Source of the DNA: Bacteroidaceae bacterium
Lineage (GTDB): Bacteria > Bacteroidota > Bacteroidia > Bacteroidales > Bacteroidaceae
Direction of reading: 5' to 3'
Assembly: GCA_024682035.1 (NCBI GenBank)
Contig: JAIKZS010000012.1
Coordinates: forward strand, 1 to 49,657
DNA: 49,657 nucleotides
In this document: one piece after another, positions 41,802 through 49,657 of the stretch
Numbering within the stretch: the first letter of the stretch is position 1
Layout: every line of letters begins with the position of its first letter
Notes under the pieces: generated by a model
The model's input: only the letters and a program-made list of their open reading frames with translations
Database searches by the model: none
What the model was told of the DNA's origin: nothing
Program-made: the position numbers and the translations under genes

Positions 41802-44786
41802 ATGCAGAACAAAGGATTTATTAAGATCATTTCCGTCTTGCTGATTTTGGTTTGCTTGTTCTATTTGTCATTTTCAGCCGTTGTACGTTACTACGACAAC
41901 AAGGCAAAGCAGATTGCTAATGGTGACGCAGCAATAGAGCAGGCTTACTTGGATTCTCTGGCTAATGAGAAGGTTTACTTCGGGAACTGGACATTGAAGG
42001 ATTGCCGCGAGATGGGTATCAGTTTGGGTCTGGACCTAAAGGGTGGTATGAACGTCATCCTTGAAGTATCAGTGCCAGACGTTATCAAGGTCCTGTCTGA
42101 CAACAAAACCGACGCTGCTTTCAATGAAGCATTGAACAACGCTGCGAAGGAAGCTGTAAACAGTCAGGATGACGTGATTACATTATTTATTAGGGAGTAT
42201 CACAATCTGGCTCCTGGTCAGTCACTTGCCCAGATCTTTGCTACCCAGCAGTTGAAAGATAAGGTGACACAGCGTTCAACAGATGAAGAAGTAGAGCGCG
42301 TGTTGCGCGAAGAGGTTAAAGCAGCTGTTGACAACTCATTCAACGTGTTGCGTACCCGTATCGACCGCTTTGGCGTGGTACAGCCCAACATTCAAACACT
42401 TACTGGTAGTTTAGGCCGTATTATGGTTGAGCTGCCTGGTATCAAGGAACCTGCCCGTGTAAGAAAGTTGTTGCAGGGTTCTGCTAATTTGGAGTTCTGG
42501 GAGACTTATGAGGCTCAAGACATCGCTCCTTATCTGCAATCTGCAGATGTGAAGCTGCACAATATTCTCACTACTTCAGCAACTACTGATGAGGCTTCTG
42601 AAGAGGTAGCTCCTGTTGAGGCTGCTCCTCTAAGCGCTTCTGATAGTTTGGCTGCTGCAATTCGTGGCAACGCTACTGAAACTGACATGGCTCAACTGAA
42701 ACGTGAGCACCCATTGTTGTCTATACTGCAGGTATTCGCGGGTCAGGGCAGCATCGTTGCATATGCCAATGCAAAGGATACTGCTGAGGTGAACCGTTAT
42801 TTGGCCATGCCTGAGATTCAGGCAGAACTGCCAAAGGATTTACGTCTGAAGTGGGGTGTGGCTCCAAGTGATTTGGATCCTAAAAAGCAAACCTACGAAC
42901 TGTATGCCATTAAGTCAACCCAGCGTAATGGTAAAGCTCCTCTTGAGGGCGATGTTGTAGTGGATGCCAGTGACAAGTATGACCAATATGGAAAGCCTGC
43001 TGTAAACATGAGCATGAACTCTGACGGTTCTCGTCGATGGGCTCAGTTGACTAAGCAGAACATTGGCCATAGCATTGCCATTGTATTGGATGATTATGTA
43101 TATTCAGCTCCACGTGTTAATAGCGAGATTACAGGCGGTAACTCAGAAATTACAGGTAATTTCACACCAGAGCAGTCTAAGGACTTAGCCAACGTGTTGA
43201 AGTCTGGTAAGATGCCAGCTCCTGCACACATTGTTCAGGAAGACATCGTAGGCCCGTCACTGGGTCAGGCATCTATCAATGCTGGTATTATTTCTTTCAT
43301 TGTGGCACTTATTCTGTTGATGATTTACATGTGCTCAATGTATGGCATTGTACCAGGTATGATTGCCAATGGTGCTTTGCTCATGAACTTGTTCTTCACA
43401 TTGGGTATCCTGTCATCATTCCAGGCTGCATTGACCATGTCAGGTATTGCAGGTATGGTATTGACGTTGGGTATGGCAGTGGATGCTAACGTGTTGATTT
43501 ATGAGCGTACAAAGGAGGAATTGCGTGCAGGTAAGGTGACTAAAGATGCTTTAGCTGCTGGTTACAAGAATGCATTCAGTGCTATCTTCGACTCAAACAT
43601 CACTTCTTTGCTGACTGGTATTATTCTGTTTAACTTCGGTACAGGTCCTATCCGTGGTTTTGCTACCACTTTGATTATTGGTATCTGTATTTCATTCTTT
43701 ACTGCAGTATTCATGACCCGTTTGGTTTATGAATATTTCATGGGTAAGGAGAAGTTGTTGAACTTAACGTTTACCACAGGCATTTCAAAGAATTTGATGA
43801 CGAATGTTCACTTCGATTTCATGGGTCCACGTAAACGTTGGCTCTCTATCGGCTTGGCATTGTTCATCATCTGCATTGGCTTTATGTCAATTCGTGGTTT
43901 AAGCCGAAGCATTGACTTCACTGGAGGTCGTAACTTCAACGTACAGTTTGAAAATCCTGTCGAGCCAGAAGAAGTTCGCGCGTTGGTGGCTAACAGTTTC
44001 GAAGAAGCTAACGTAAGTGTAATTGCAGTTGGTACAGATGGACGTACGGTTCGTATCAGTACTAATTATCGCATTAACGAAGATGGTCAGAATGTCGATT
44101 CTGAGATTGAGAGTCGTCTGTATGAGGCAGTGAAACCATTGCTTACTCAGAACATTTCTTTGGACACTTTCATTGATCGTGACAACTACACAGGTGGTAG
44201 TATCATCAGTTCTCAAAAGGTGGGTCCAAGTATCGCAGAAGATATTACTTATTCAGCTATCTGGTCAGTTATTTTGGCTTTGATTGCTATCGGTATCTAT
44301 ATCCTTATCCGTTTCTATAACATAGCTTACTCTATTGGTGCAACAGGTGCATTGATACTTGATACCTCTGTCATATTGGGTGCATACTCAATGTTCTGGG
44401 GCATCTTGCCATTCTCTTTGGAGATTGATCAGACATTTATTGGTGCTGTGTTGACCGCTATTGGTTACTCTATTAACGATAAGGTGGTAATCTTTGACCG
44501 TGTTCGTGAATTCACCAAGTTGTATCGCAAACGTGGTATGATGCAGGTATTCAATGACTCTTTGAATTCAACATTGGCACGTACCATCAACACCTCAATC
44601 AGTACGTTGATTGTGTTGTTGTGTATTTTCATCCTCGGTGGTGAATCTATCCGCAGCTTCGCTTTCGCTATGATTCTGGGTGTTATTTTCGGTACCATGT
44701 CTTCACTCTTTATTGCATCTCCTATCGCTTATCAAATTATCAAGATAAGCGATAAGAAAGGTGAGAAAGAAGAAGTAAAGGCTTAA
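41802..44786 (+). CDS. secDF: Protein translocase SecDF, fused
   Basis: Proton-driven accessory of the Sec translocon that helps pull exported proteins across the inner membrane. SecD and SecF are one chain of 994 residues. The SecD half (about 1-620) begins with a TM helix, then 'ISLGLDLKGGMNVILEV' (the family signature), a large periplasmic region with an inserted acidic/Ala segment (about 255-300), then five helices starting near 'GPSLGQASINAG'. The SecF half (about 670-994) starts near 'RSIDFTGGRNFNVQF' and ends with helices containing 'IGYSINDKVVIFDRVRE'. The conserved Asp and Arg of the proton path lie in these helices. Confidence 0.96.
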   Translation: MQNKGFIKIISVLLILVCLFYLSFSAVVRYYDNKAKQIANGDAAIEQAYLDSLANEKVYFGNWTLKDCREMGISLGLDLKGGMNVILEVSVPDVIKVLSDNKTDAAFNEALNNAAKEAVNSQDDVITLFIREYHNLAPGQSLAQIFATQQLKDKVTQRSTDEEVERVLREEVKAAVDNSFNVLRTRIDRFGVVQPNIQTLTGSLGRIMVELPGIKEPARVRKLLQGSANLEFWETYEAQDIAPYLQSADVKLHNILTTSATTDEASEEVAPVEAAPLSASDSLAAAIRGNATETDMAQLKREHPLLSILQVFAGQGSIVAYANAKDTAEVNRYLAMPEIQAELPKDLRLKWGVAPSDLDPKKQTYELYAIKSTQRNGKAPLEGDVVVDASDKYDQYGKPAVNMSMNSDGSRRWAQLTKQNIGHSIAIVLDDYVYSAPRVNSEITGGNSEITGNFTPEQSKDLANVLKSGKMPAPAHIVQEDIVGPSLGQASINAGIISFIVALILLMIYMCSMYGIVPGMIANGALLMNLFFTLGILSSFQAALTMSGIAGMVLTLGMAVDANVLIYERTKEELRAGKVTKDALAAGYKNAFSAIFDSNITSLLTGIILFNFGTGPIRGFATTLIIGICISFFTAVFMTRLVYEYFMGKEKLLNLTFTTGISKNLMTNVHFDFMGPRKRWLSIGLALFIICIGFMSIRGLSRSIDFTGGRNFNVQFENPVEPEEVRALVANSFEEANVSVIAVGTDGRTVRISTNYRINEDGQNVDSEIESRLYEAVKPLLTQNISLDTFIDRDNYTGGSIISSQKVGPSIAEDITYSAIWSVILALIAIGIYILIRFYNIAYSIGATGALILDTSVILGAYSMFWGILPFSLEIDQTFIGAVLTAIGYSINDKVVIFDRVREFTKLYRKRGMMQVFNDSLNSTLARTINTSISTLIVLLCIFILGGESIRSFAFAMILGVIFGTMSSLFIASPIAYQIIKISDKKGEKEEVKA

Positions 44787-44801
44787 AGCCTGCTATATAT
44801 T

Positions 44802-44834
44802 AATAAAGTGGGGCCTAAAAAGCCCCACTTTATT
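44802..44834 (+). terminator. Terminator-like inverted repeat after secDF
   Basis: Perfect 13-base stem (44802-44814 with 44822-44834), seven-base loop, ending four bases before the tRNA. The T-tract is short (TTTATT inside the stem), so read-through into the tRNA is possible. Confidence 0.8.
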
Positions 44835-44838
44835 TGAT

Positions 44839-44910
44839 GGTCCTGTAGTTCAATGGATAGAATGGAGGTTTCCTAAACCTTAGATCCGAGTTCGATTCTC
44901 GGCGGGACTA
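44839..44910 (+). tRNA. tRNA-Arg(CCT)
   Basis: 72-base cloverleaf. Acceptor stem GGTCCTG/CGGGACT (G-T pairs at the first and sixth positions), D arm with AGTTCAATGGATAGAAT, anticodon loop TTCCTAA giving CCT (reads AGG), T arm CCGAG/CTCGG with loop TTCGATT, discriminator A. CCA is not encoded. It sits four bases after the secDF hairpin and 28 bases before korA, without room for a promoter on either side, so it may be processed from a longer transcript. Confidence 0.93.
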
Positions 44911-44938
44911 CAAGTTTTCAACACATAATTATTTTCAT

Positions 44939-46786
44939 ATGGCTAATGAGATTGAAGTCAAAGAACTCGAACAAGTAGTGGTTCGATTCTCAGGAGACTC
45001 AGGTGACGGCATGCAGCTGGCCGGTAATATCTTTTCAACAGTATCAGCTACTGTTGGTAATGATATCAGTACTTTTCCCGACTATCCTGCCGACATTCGT
45101 GCTCCGCAAGGTTCTCTCACTGGTGTATCTGGCTTTCAGGTGCATGTGGGTGCAGAGAAAGTCTATACTCCAGGTGACCTCTGTGACGTGTTGGTGGCAA
45201 TGAATGCTGCTGCTCTAAAGACACAGTATAAGTTTGCAAAGCCTACAGCTTGTATTATTATTGATACAGATGCCTTCAAGGCTACTGATTTGCAGAAAGC
45301 TGATTTTAAAACTGACAATCCAATTGAGGAAATGGGCATCAAGCAGGATGTAATTGCAGCTCCTATTTCTAAACTTGTTCAGGAATGTTTGGCTGGTAGT
45401 GGCATGGATGCAAAATCTATGATGAAGTGCCGCAATATGTTTGCAGTTGGTCTAGTATGCTGGCTGTTTAATAGAGATCTTTCATTGGCAGAAAATTATA
45501 TTCGTGAGAAATTTGCAAAAAAACCAGCTATAGCAGAAGCCAATATCAAGGTTATACACGCTGGTTACGATTATGGACATAATACTCATTCATCTGTAGC
45601 ACACACCTATCGCATTGAGAGCAAGGTAACAGTGCCAGGTAAGTACATGGATATAACGGGAAACAAGGCTACAGCTTATGGTTTGATGGCTGCAGCCGAA
45701 AAGGTGGGTAAGAAATTGTTCCTTGGATCTTATCCTATCACACCCGCTACTGACATTCTGCATGAGTTGGCTAAGCACAAGTCAATGGGAGTTATCACCA
45801 TGCAGTGTGAAGATGAGATTTCTGGATGTGCATCAGCTGTAGGTGCTTCTTTCGCTGGAGCTTTGGCAGTTACTTCTACTTCTGGTCCCGGTGTTTGCTT
45901 GAAATCAGAGGCTATGAACTTGGCTGTTATCACAGAGTTGCCATTAGTATTGGTGGATGTACAGCGTGGTGGTCCTTCTACAGGTCTGCCTACTAAGTCT
46001 GAACAAGCAGATTTGTTGCTGGCTTTGTTTGGCAGAAGTGGGGAAAGCCCATTGCCAGTGATAGCAGCTACTTCTCCAACCGACTGTTTCGATAAGGCCT
46101 ATATGGCTTGCAAGATTGCATTGGAACACATGACTCCTGTCATCCTTTTGACTGATGGCTTCATTGCCAATGGCTCATCAGCTTGGAAGTTACCTAAACT
46201 GGCCGACTATCCAGCAATCAATCCTCCATACGTTACTCCCGAGATGAAAGATAACTATGCGCCTTATTTCCGTAATCCTGAAACGGGTGTCCGCTATTGG
46301 GCAACTCCAGGTCAGGAAGGTTATACGCATATCGTGGGTGGTTTGGAGAAAGACAGTAAGACAGGTGCTATCTCAACGAACCCAGAGAACCACGACCTGA
46401 TGGTCCGTTTGCGTGCTGAGAAGATTGCTAAAATTGAAGTACCTGATGTAAAAGTGGAGGGATGTGCAGATGACGCCGATTTGCTGATTGTTGGCTTCGG
46501 TAGTACCTATGGTCATCTTTATTCTGCCATGAAGGAACTCAATCAAAAGGGCAATAAGGTGGCAATGGCACAATTTAGCTATATCAATCCGTTACCTAAA
46601 AACACGGAAGAAGTGCTGAAGCGTTATAAGAAAGTGGTAGTGGCTGAGCAGAACCTTGGACAGTTCGCTGGCTACCTGCGCATGAAGATTGACAACTTTG
46701 CACCTTATCAATATAATGAGGTGAAGGGTCAGCCTTTCACTGTAAGTGCATTGGTAGATGCTTTCCAAGCAATTATCAACAAGTAA
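44939..46786 (+). CDS. korA: 2-oxoacid:ferredoxin oxidoreductase, alpha subunit (gamma-alpha fused)
   Basis: Subunit of a thiamine-diphosphate iron-sulfur enzyme that oxidises or makes 2-oxoacids, probably 2-oxoglutarate. 615 residues. The N-terminal gamma-type domain has 'VVRFSGDSGDGMQLAGNIFS' (about 12-31). The alpha part begins near residue 235 ('GNKATAYGLMAAAEKVGKKL', 'YPITPATDILHELAKHK', 'CEDEISGCASAVGASFAGAL') and ends with a transketolase-C-like domain ('LLIVGFGSTYGHLYSAMKEL'). Together with the following beta subunit it is the two-gene Kor type typical of anaerobic Bacteroidota, linking a reductive or split TCA cycle to ferredoxin. tRNA-Arg is 28 bases upstream. Confidence 0.92.
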   Translation: MANEIEVKELEQVVVRFSGDSGDGMQLAGNIFSTVSATVGNDISTFPDYPADIRAPQGSLTGVSGFQVHVGAEKVYTPGDLCDVLVAMNAAALKTQYKFAKPTACIIIDTDAFKATDLQKADFKTDNPIEEMGIKQDVIAAPISKLVQECLAGSGMDAKSMMKCRNMFAVGLVCWLFNRDLSLAENYIREKFAKKPAIAEANIKVIHAGYDYGHNTHSSVAHTYRIESKVTVPGKYMDITGNKATAYGLMAAAEKVGKKLFLGSYPITPATDILHELAKHKSMGVITMQCEDEISGCASAVGASFAGALAVTSTSGPGVCLKSEAMNLAVITELPLVLVDVQRGGPSTGLPTKSEQADLLLALFGRSGESPLPVIAATSPTDCFDKAYMACKIALEHMTPVILLTDGFIANGSSAWKLPKLADYPAINPPYVTPEMKDNYAPYFRNPETGVRYWATPGQEGYTHIVGGLEKDSKTGAISTNPENHDLMVRLRAEKIAKIEVPDVKVEGCADDADLLIVGFGSTYGHLYSAMKELNQKGNKVAMAQFSYINPLPKNTEEVLKRYKKVVVAEQNLGQFAGYLRMKIDNFAPYQYNEVKGQPFTVSALVDAFQAIINK

Positions 46787-46807
46787 CCCATTAAAGAAGA
46801 AAAAGAC

Positions 46808-47812
46808 ATGAGTGAATATACAGCAAAAGACTATAAAAAAGGACAACCCCGCTGGTGTCCGGGTTGCGGTGACCATTTCTTCCTGGCTTCTTTGCATAAG
46901 GCAATGGCAGAATTGGGCGTTGAACCTTGGAATATTGCAGTAATCTCAGGCATTGGCTGTTCAAGCCGTCTGCCTTACTATATGAATACCTATGCCATGC
47001 AGACCATCCATGGACGTGCAGCTGCTATTGCTTCCGGTGCTAAGGTAACTAATCCCGAACTGACCGTATGGCAGGTGTCAGGTGATGGCGATGGTCTGGC
47101 CATTGGTGGTAATCATTTCATCCACGCTATCCGTCGTAATGTGGATTTGAATATGATTCTGTTGAACAACCGTATCTATGGTTTGACAAAGGGTCAATAT
47201 TCTCCAACATCACCTCGCGGCTTCGTTAGTAAATCATCACCTTATGGCACAGTGGAAGATCCATTCCATCCTGCAGAATTGTGCTTTGGTGCACGAGGTC
47301 GTTTCTTTGCTCGCGCTGCTGCTGCTGATGCAGCAGGCACAGTAGAGATACTGAAGGCTGCTGCTCAGCATAAAGGTGCTGCTGTTTGTGAAATTCTGCA
47401 GAACTGCATGATCTTCAACAATGGTGCTTATGATGCTTTGGCTAAGAAAGAAGACCGTGCCAAGAATGCTATCTATCTGCAGCATGGTAAGCCTATGCTC
47501 TTTGGTGAGAGCAATGAGTATGGTCTGATGCAGGAAGGCTTTGGCTTGAAGGTGGTGAAGTTGGGTGAAAACGGCATCACTGAAAAGGATATCCTTGTTC
47601 ACGATGCTCACTGCGAGGACAACACCGTTCAACTGAAGCTGGCATTGATGGAAGGTCCTGACTTCCCAGTGGCTTTGGGTGTTATCCGTGATGTTGATGC
47701 TCCAACCTACAATGATGCAGTAAATGCGCAGGTAGAGGAGATCAAGGCAAAGAAAAACTATCACAACTTTGAGGAACTGTTGCTGACCAACGACACTTGG
47801 GAAGTGAAGTAA
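46808..47812 (+). CDS. korB: 2-oxoacid:ferredoxin oxidoreductase, beta subunit (TPP-binding)
   Basis: Thiamine-diphosphate and iron-sulfur subunit of the 2-oxoacid oxidoreductase. 334 residues. 'RWCPGCGDHFFLASLHKAM' at the N-terminus has the CxxC of the 4Fe-4S ligand set; 'SGIGCSSRLPYYMNTYAMQT' and 'TIHGRAAAIASGAKV' form the TPP pocket. The TPP/Mg motif is 'SGDGDGLAIGGNH' with 'ILLNNRIYGLTKGQYSPTS' after it, a sequence typical of Kor-type beta subunits. A third Cys is in 'EILQNCMIF'. It follows korA by 21 bases and ends before a good terminator. Confidence 0.94.
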   Translation: MSEYTAKDYKKGQPRWCPGCGDHFFLASLHKAMAELGVEPWNIAVISGIGCSSRLPYYMNTYAMQTIHGRAAAIASGAKVTNPELTVWQVSGDGDGLAIGGNHFIHAIRRNVDLNMILLNNRIYGLTKGQYSPTSPRGFVSKSSPYGTVEDPFHPAELCFGARGRFFARAAAADAAGTVEILKAAAQHKGAAVCEILQNCMIFNNGAYDALAKKEDRAKNAIYLQHGKPMLFGESNEYGLMQEGFGLKVVKLGENGITEKDILVHDAHCEDNTVQLKLALMEGPDFPVALGVIRDVDAPTYNDAVNAQVEEIKAKKNYHNFEELLLTNDTWEVK

Positions 47813-47830
47813 TTTTTGATTAGATAATAA

Positions 47831-47872
47831 AAATAAACGGCAGACCTTTTCCCAAAGGCCTGCCGTTTATTT
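47831..47872. terminator. Bidirectional terminator between korB and the outer membrane barrel gene
   Basis: Nineteen-position stem (47831-47849 with 47854-47872, one mismatch), four-base loop, flanked by A-rich and T-rich sequence. It is 18 bases after the korB stop and 27 before the convergent stop. Confidence 0.88.
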
Positions 47873-47899
47873 GTTCAAGAAAGTAACCTTAAAAACTAT

Positions 47900-49657
47900 T
47901 TATTGTATTCTGTTACGCTCTTCGTTAGCAGCACCCGTTCCCTTATATTTACTCTTTGCTGCATTGAAGTTATAGCGGAAAGTTAGTTCTATGGCGCGCG
48001 TATCGTTTATCTTGTGCATGAATATCTTGCGAACATCACTATAGAGCCAAGCCTTGCTGCGACTCGTGTTGAATACATCTTCGCAAGAGAGTTTCAAACT
48101 CCATTTATCGTGAGCAAATGCCTTATAGATACTCAAATCAAACTTCCACATCCCTTTCATGTAAAGGTTTTCCGTATTGCCATTTGTACGATAAGCAAAG
48201 TCAGCATTAATCCATGTGTCAGCTGGCAACTGAATAGCATTGTTGAAGCGGATTATACCTAATGGGTGGTTCATATTTTTCTTTTTGCCACAAAATGTCA
48301 AGTTGAATTGTTGTGCCATCATGGCTGTCATCAATGTAGGATGCCAGATCCCGAAAGACGGGGAGATAGATACCATTGCCTGCAACTGGTCCAAACTTTT
48401 GGCATTCTGCTTTTGCAAGAGAGCAATGCTAGGATTGTCGCCATATTGTGTATAAGCAGTGATGATGTAATCCGATGTGTGGCTGTACTCGAGCATCATA
48501 TTCAGCCATTTGTAGCCTATTGCCAAAGAGATATTATCGCGATAGAATGGACGCAGGAATGGATTTCCACTCTGGTAAGTATAACGATTAATGTATTCCA
48601 CGTTACTGCTCAGCTGACTATAGGCAGGGCGTTCCACTTTTCGGTTATAACTCAATCTCACTCTTGTGTTTTTGATTGGAAACATCAGCATAGCCGATGG
48701 AAACAAGTTGTCATATATTCGGCTTTGTTCCTGCATCTTCACATCGTGATCATAATAACGACTATCTATGTGTTCGTAACGTAATCCAGCACTTAGCATC
48801 ACTTTGCCTATATTTTGTATTACTTCGACAAACAAAGCACCGTTTGACTCTTCGATACGTGTTTTGCTGTCATTAATAAGATGTTCCAAGTTGCTGTAAT
48901 TATCAGTGCGATGGGTATGACTGAACTCTCCGCCGAATGAGAAACTGCCCTTGCCAAGCTGCCTTGTTGCAACTGCTTTACCTGCATACATACGGCTCTT
49001 GGCATCACTCTCTGTTGTTACAATCCTATCATCTGCCTGGGTGGATGTTTCTTTCAATAGCTGGTCGGTATTGGCCCTGTTCCACAAGGCATCTACGTTT
49101 ATATCCATAGTCCATTTCCCGAAACTGCCATTGTAATATCCACTCAATAAATGATTGGTATTGTTTATATCAGCATGACTGTTATTTGAGGTCTCATTGT
49201 CCAGCACTCCATCAATCGTCATTGTAGCAAACGATTCATTGTCCTGTTTCGTAGGACGGTATGCAGGTTGATAGATGGCACCAATGGAATGATGCTCATT
49301 AAAGACATAGTTAAATCCAATCTTGCTGGCAAATGTCTGGTTCTTATTGTAACGTTTGGCAATACCATCTTGCAGCAAGCGAGGTGAGAGGAATGTTTCT
49401 TGTGAAGTAATATTTGTTACGCGGTCTTTTATATTGCTGTATTCCAACATACCGAAGATGTCAAATCCTCCCTTTCGATAGTTGAAGTTGAATTCATCTA
49501 GTCCGTAGAAATAATGCCTGATGCCTGCTACCGCCCTATTGTCAAAACTCCATCCTTCACCTATAGGCTTGATGGTGGTGATACGGATGACGGCATTGAC
49601 GGTGGCATCATACCTTGCTCCAGGATTGGTTACTACTTCCACATTTTTCACTTGTGA
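47900..49657 (-). CDS. Outer membrane beta-barrel protein, TonB-dependent-receptor-like, partial
   Basis: C-terminal 585 or so residues of an outer membrane barrel of the OMP_b-brl_3 / TonB-dependent receptor type. The visible start 'NVEVVTNPGARYDATVNAVI' is the end of a plug domain and is in frame to the right edge, so the signal peptide, any carboxypeptidase-like N-terminus and the plug start lie outside the window. The rest is alternating aromatic/polar strands with repeated 'GFNYVFNEHHSIGAIY' and 'SYNRKVERPAYSQLS', the latter typical of this family ('NRKINRPNYQ.L'). It probably binds or imports a ligand; none can be named. No SusD gene is present. Confidence 0.88.
   Translation of the reverse strand, partial: SQVKNVEVVTNPGARYDATVNAVIRITTIKPIGEGWSFDNRAVAGIRHYFYGLDEFNFNYRKGGFDIFGMLEYSNIKDRVTNITSQETFLSPRLLQDGIAKRYNKNQTFASKIGFNYVFNEHHSIGAIYQPAYRPTKQDNESFATMTIDGVLDNETSNNSHADINNTNHLLSGYYNGSFGKWTMDINVDALWNRANTDQLLKETSTQADDRIVTTESDAKSRMYAGKAVATRQLGKGSFSFGGEFSHTHRTDNYSNLEHLINDSKTRIEESNGALFVEVIQNIGKVMLSAGLRYEHIDSRYYDHDVKMQEQSRIYDNLFPSAMLMFPIKNTRVRLSYNRKVERPAYSQLSSNVEYINRYTYQSGNPFLRPFYRDNISLAIGYKWLNMMLEYSHTSDYIITAYTQYGDNPSIALLQKQNAKSLDQLQAMVSISPSFGIWHPTLMTAMMAQQFNLTFCGKKKNMNHPLGIIRFNNAIQLPADTWINADFAYRTNGNTENLYMKGMWKFDLSIYKAFAHDKWSLKLSCEDVFNTSRSKAWLYSDVRKIFMHKINDTRAIELTFRYNFNAAKSKYKGTGAANEERNRIQ

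Overview
The window looks like chromosomal DNA of a Bacteroidota member, most likely Bacteroidales and plausibly a Prevotella-like lineage (the genus is an inference). The reasons are promoters of the TTTG-N19-21-TAnnTTTG type, few Shine-Dalgarno sites, family-typical genes (DUF4292, DUF3098, DUF4491, fused SecDF, the long form of IspG, a TGS-containing nucleoside kinase) and, at the right end, a TonB-dependent-receptor-like outer membrane barrel. Nearly everything is core housekeeping. I see no phage, IS transposase, CRISPR array or defence locus.

Layout: 1-1605 holds divergent dgt (cut by the left edge) and dut. 1723-5395 is a TPR / DUF4292 lipoprotein / EnvC-like operon. 5396-6125 is a 730-base gene-free stretch with two unusual repeat structures, including a strictly mirror-symmetric array of an 11-base motif. 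6126-9938 is one large GH2 lipoprotein. 9963-14315 (minus) is a Ca2+-ATPase / ribF / CPBP protease operon. 14562-18542 holds rubredoxin, a Fur-family regulator, a nucleoside kinase and a histidine-kinase-like protein without its phosphoacceptor histidine. 18589-25031 holds divergent aminopeptidase P and rpoN-PAP2, then gcvH-purE-ispG. 25282-32283 is a long co-directional run: methyltransferase, ftsX, DUF3098, uppP, truB, queA, folK, a histidine acid phosphatase and a low-molecular-weight phosphatase.

From 32290 to 38807 most genes are on the minus strand: an AlkZ-related protein, tRNA-Met(CAT), DUF4491, an Lrp/AsnC regulator, two FKBP prolyl isomerases, two glycosyltransferases and HU. A plus-strand sirtuin lies among them. 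39017-41699 carries two overlapping rhomboid genes and an EEP-family phosphatase. 41802-44786 is secDF, followed by tRNA-Arg(CCT) and the korAB-type 2-oxoacid:ferredoxin oxidoreductase. The window ends inside an outer membrane barrel gene.

Themes are nucleotide pool control (dgt, dut, nucleoside kinase, purE), envelope building and export (EnvC-like, FtsX, UppP, SecDF, FKBPs, rhomboids, glycosyltransferases), RNA modification (truB, queA), cofactors (ribF, folK, ispG) and anaerobic 2-oxoacid metabolism (KorAB, rubredoxin). The observation most worth following is the symmetric array at 5685-6007. It resembles the two ends of a small non-autonomous mobile element, or a multi-site protein-binding structure, next to the GH2 gene.
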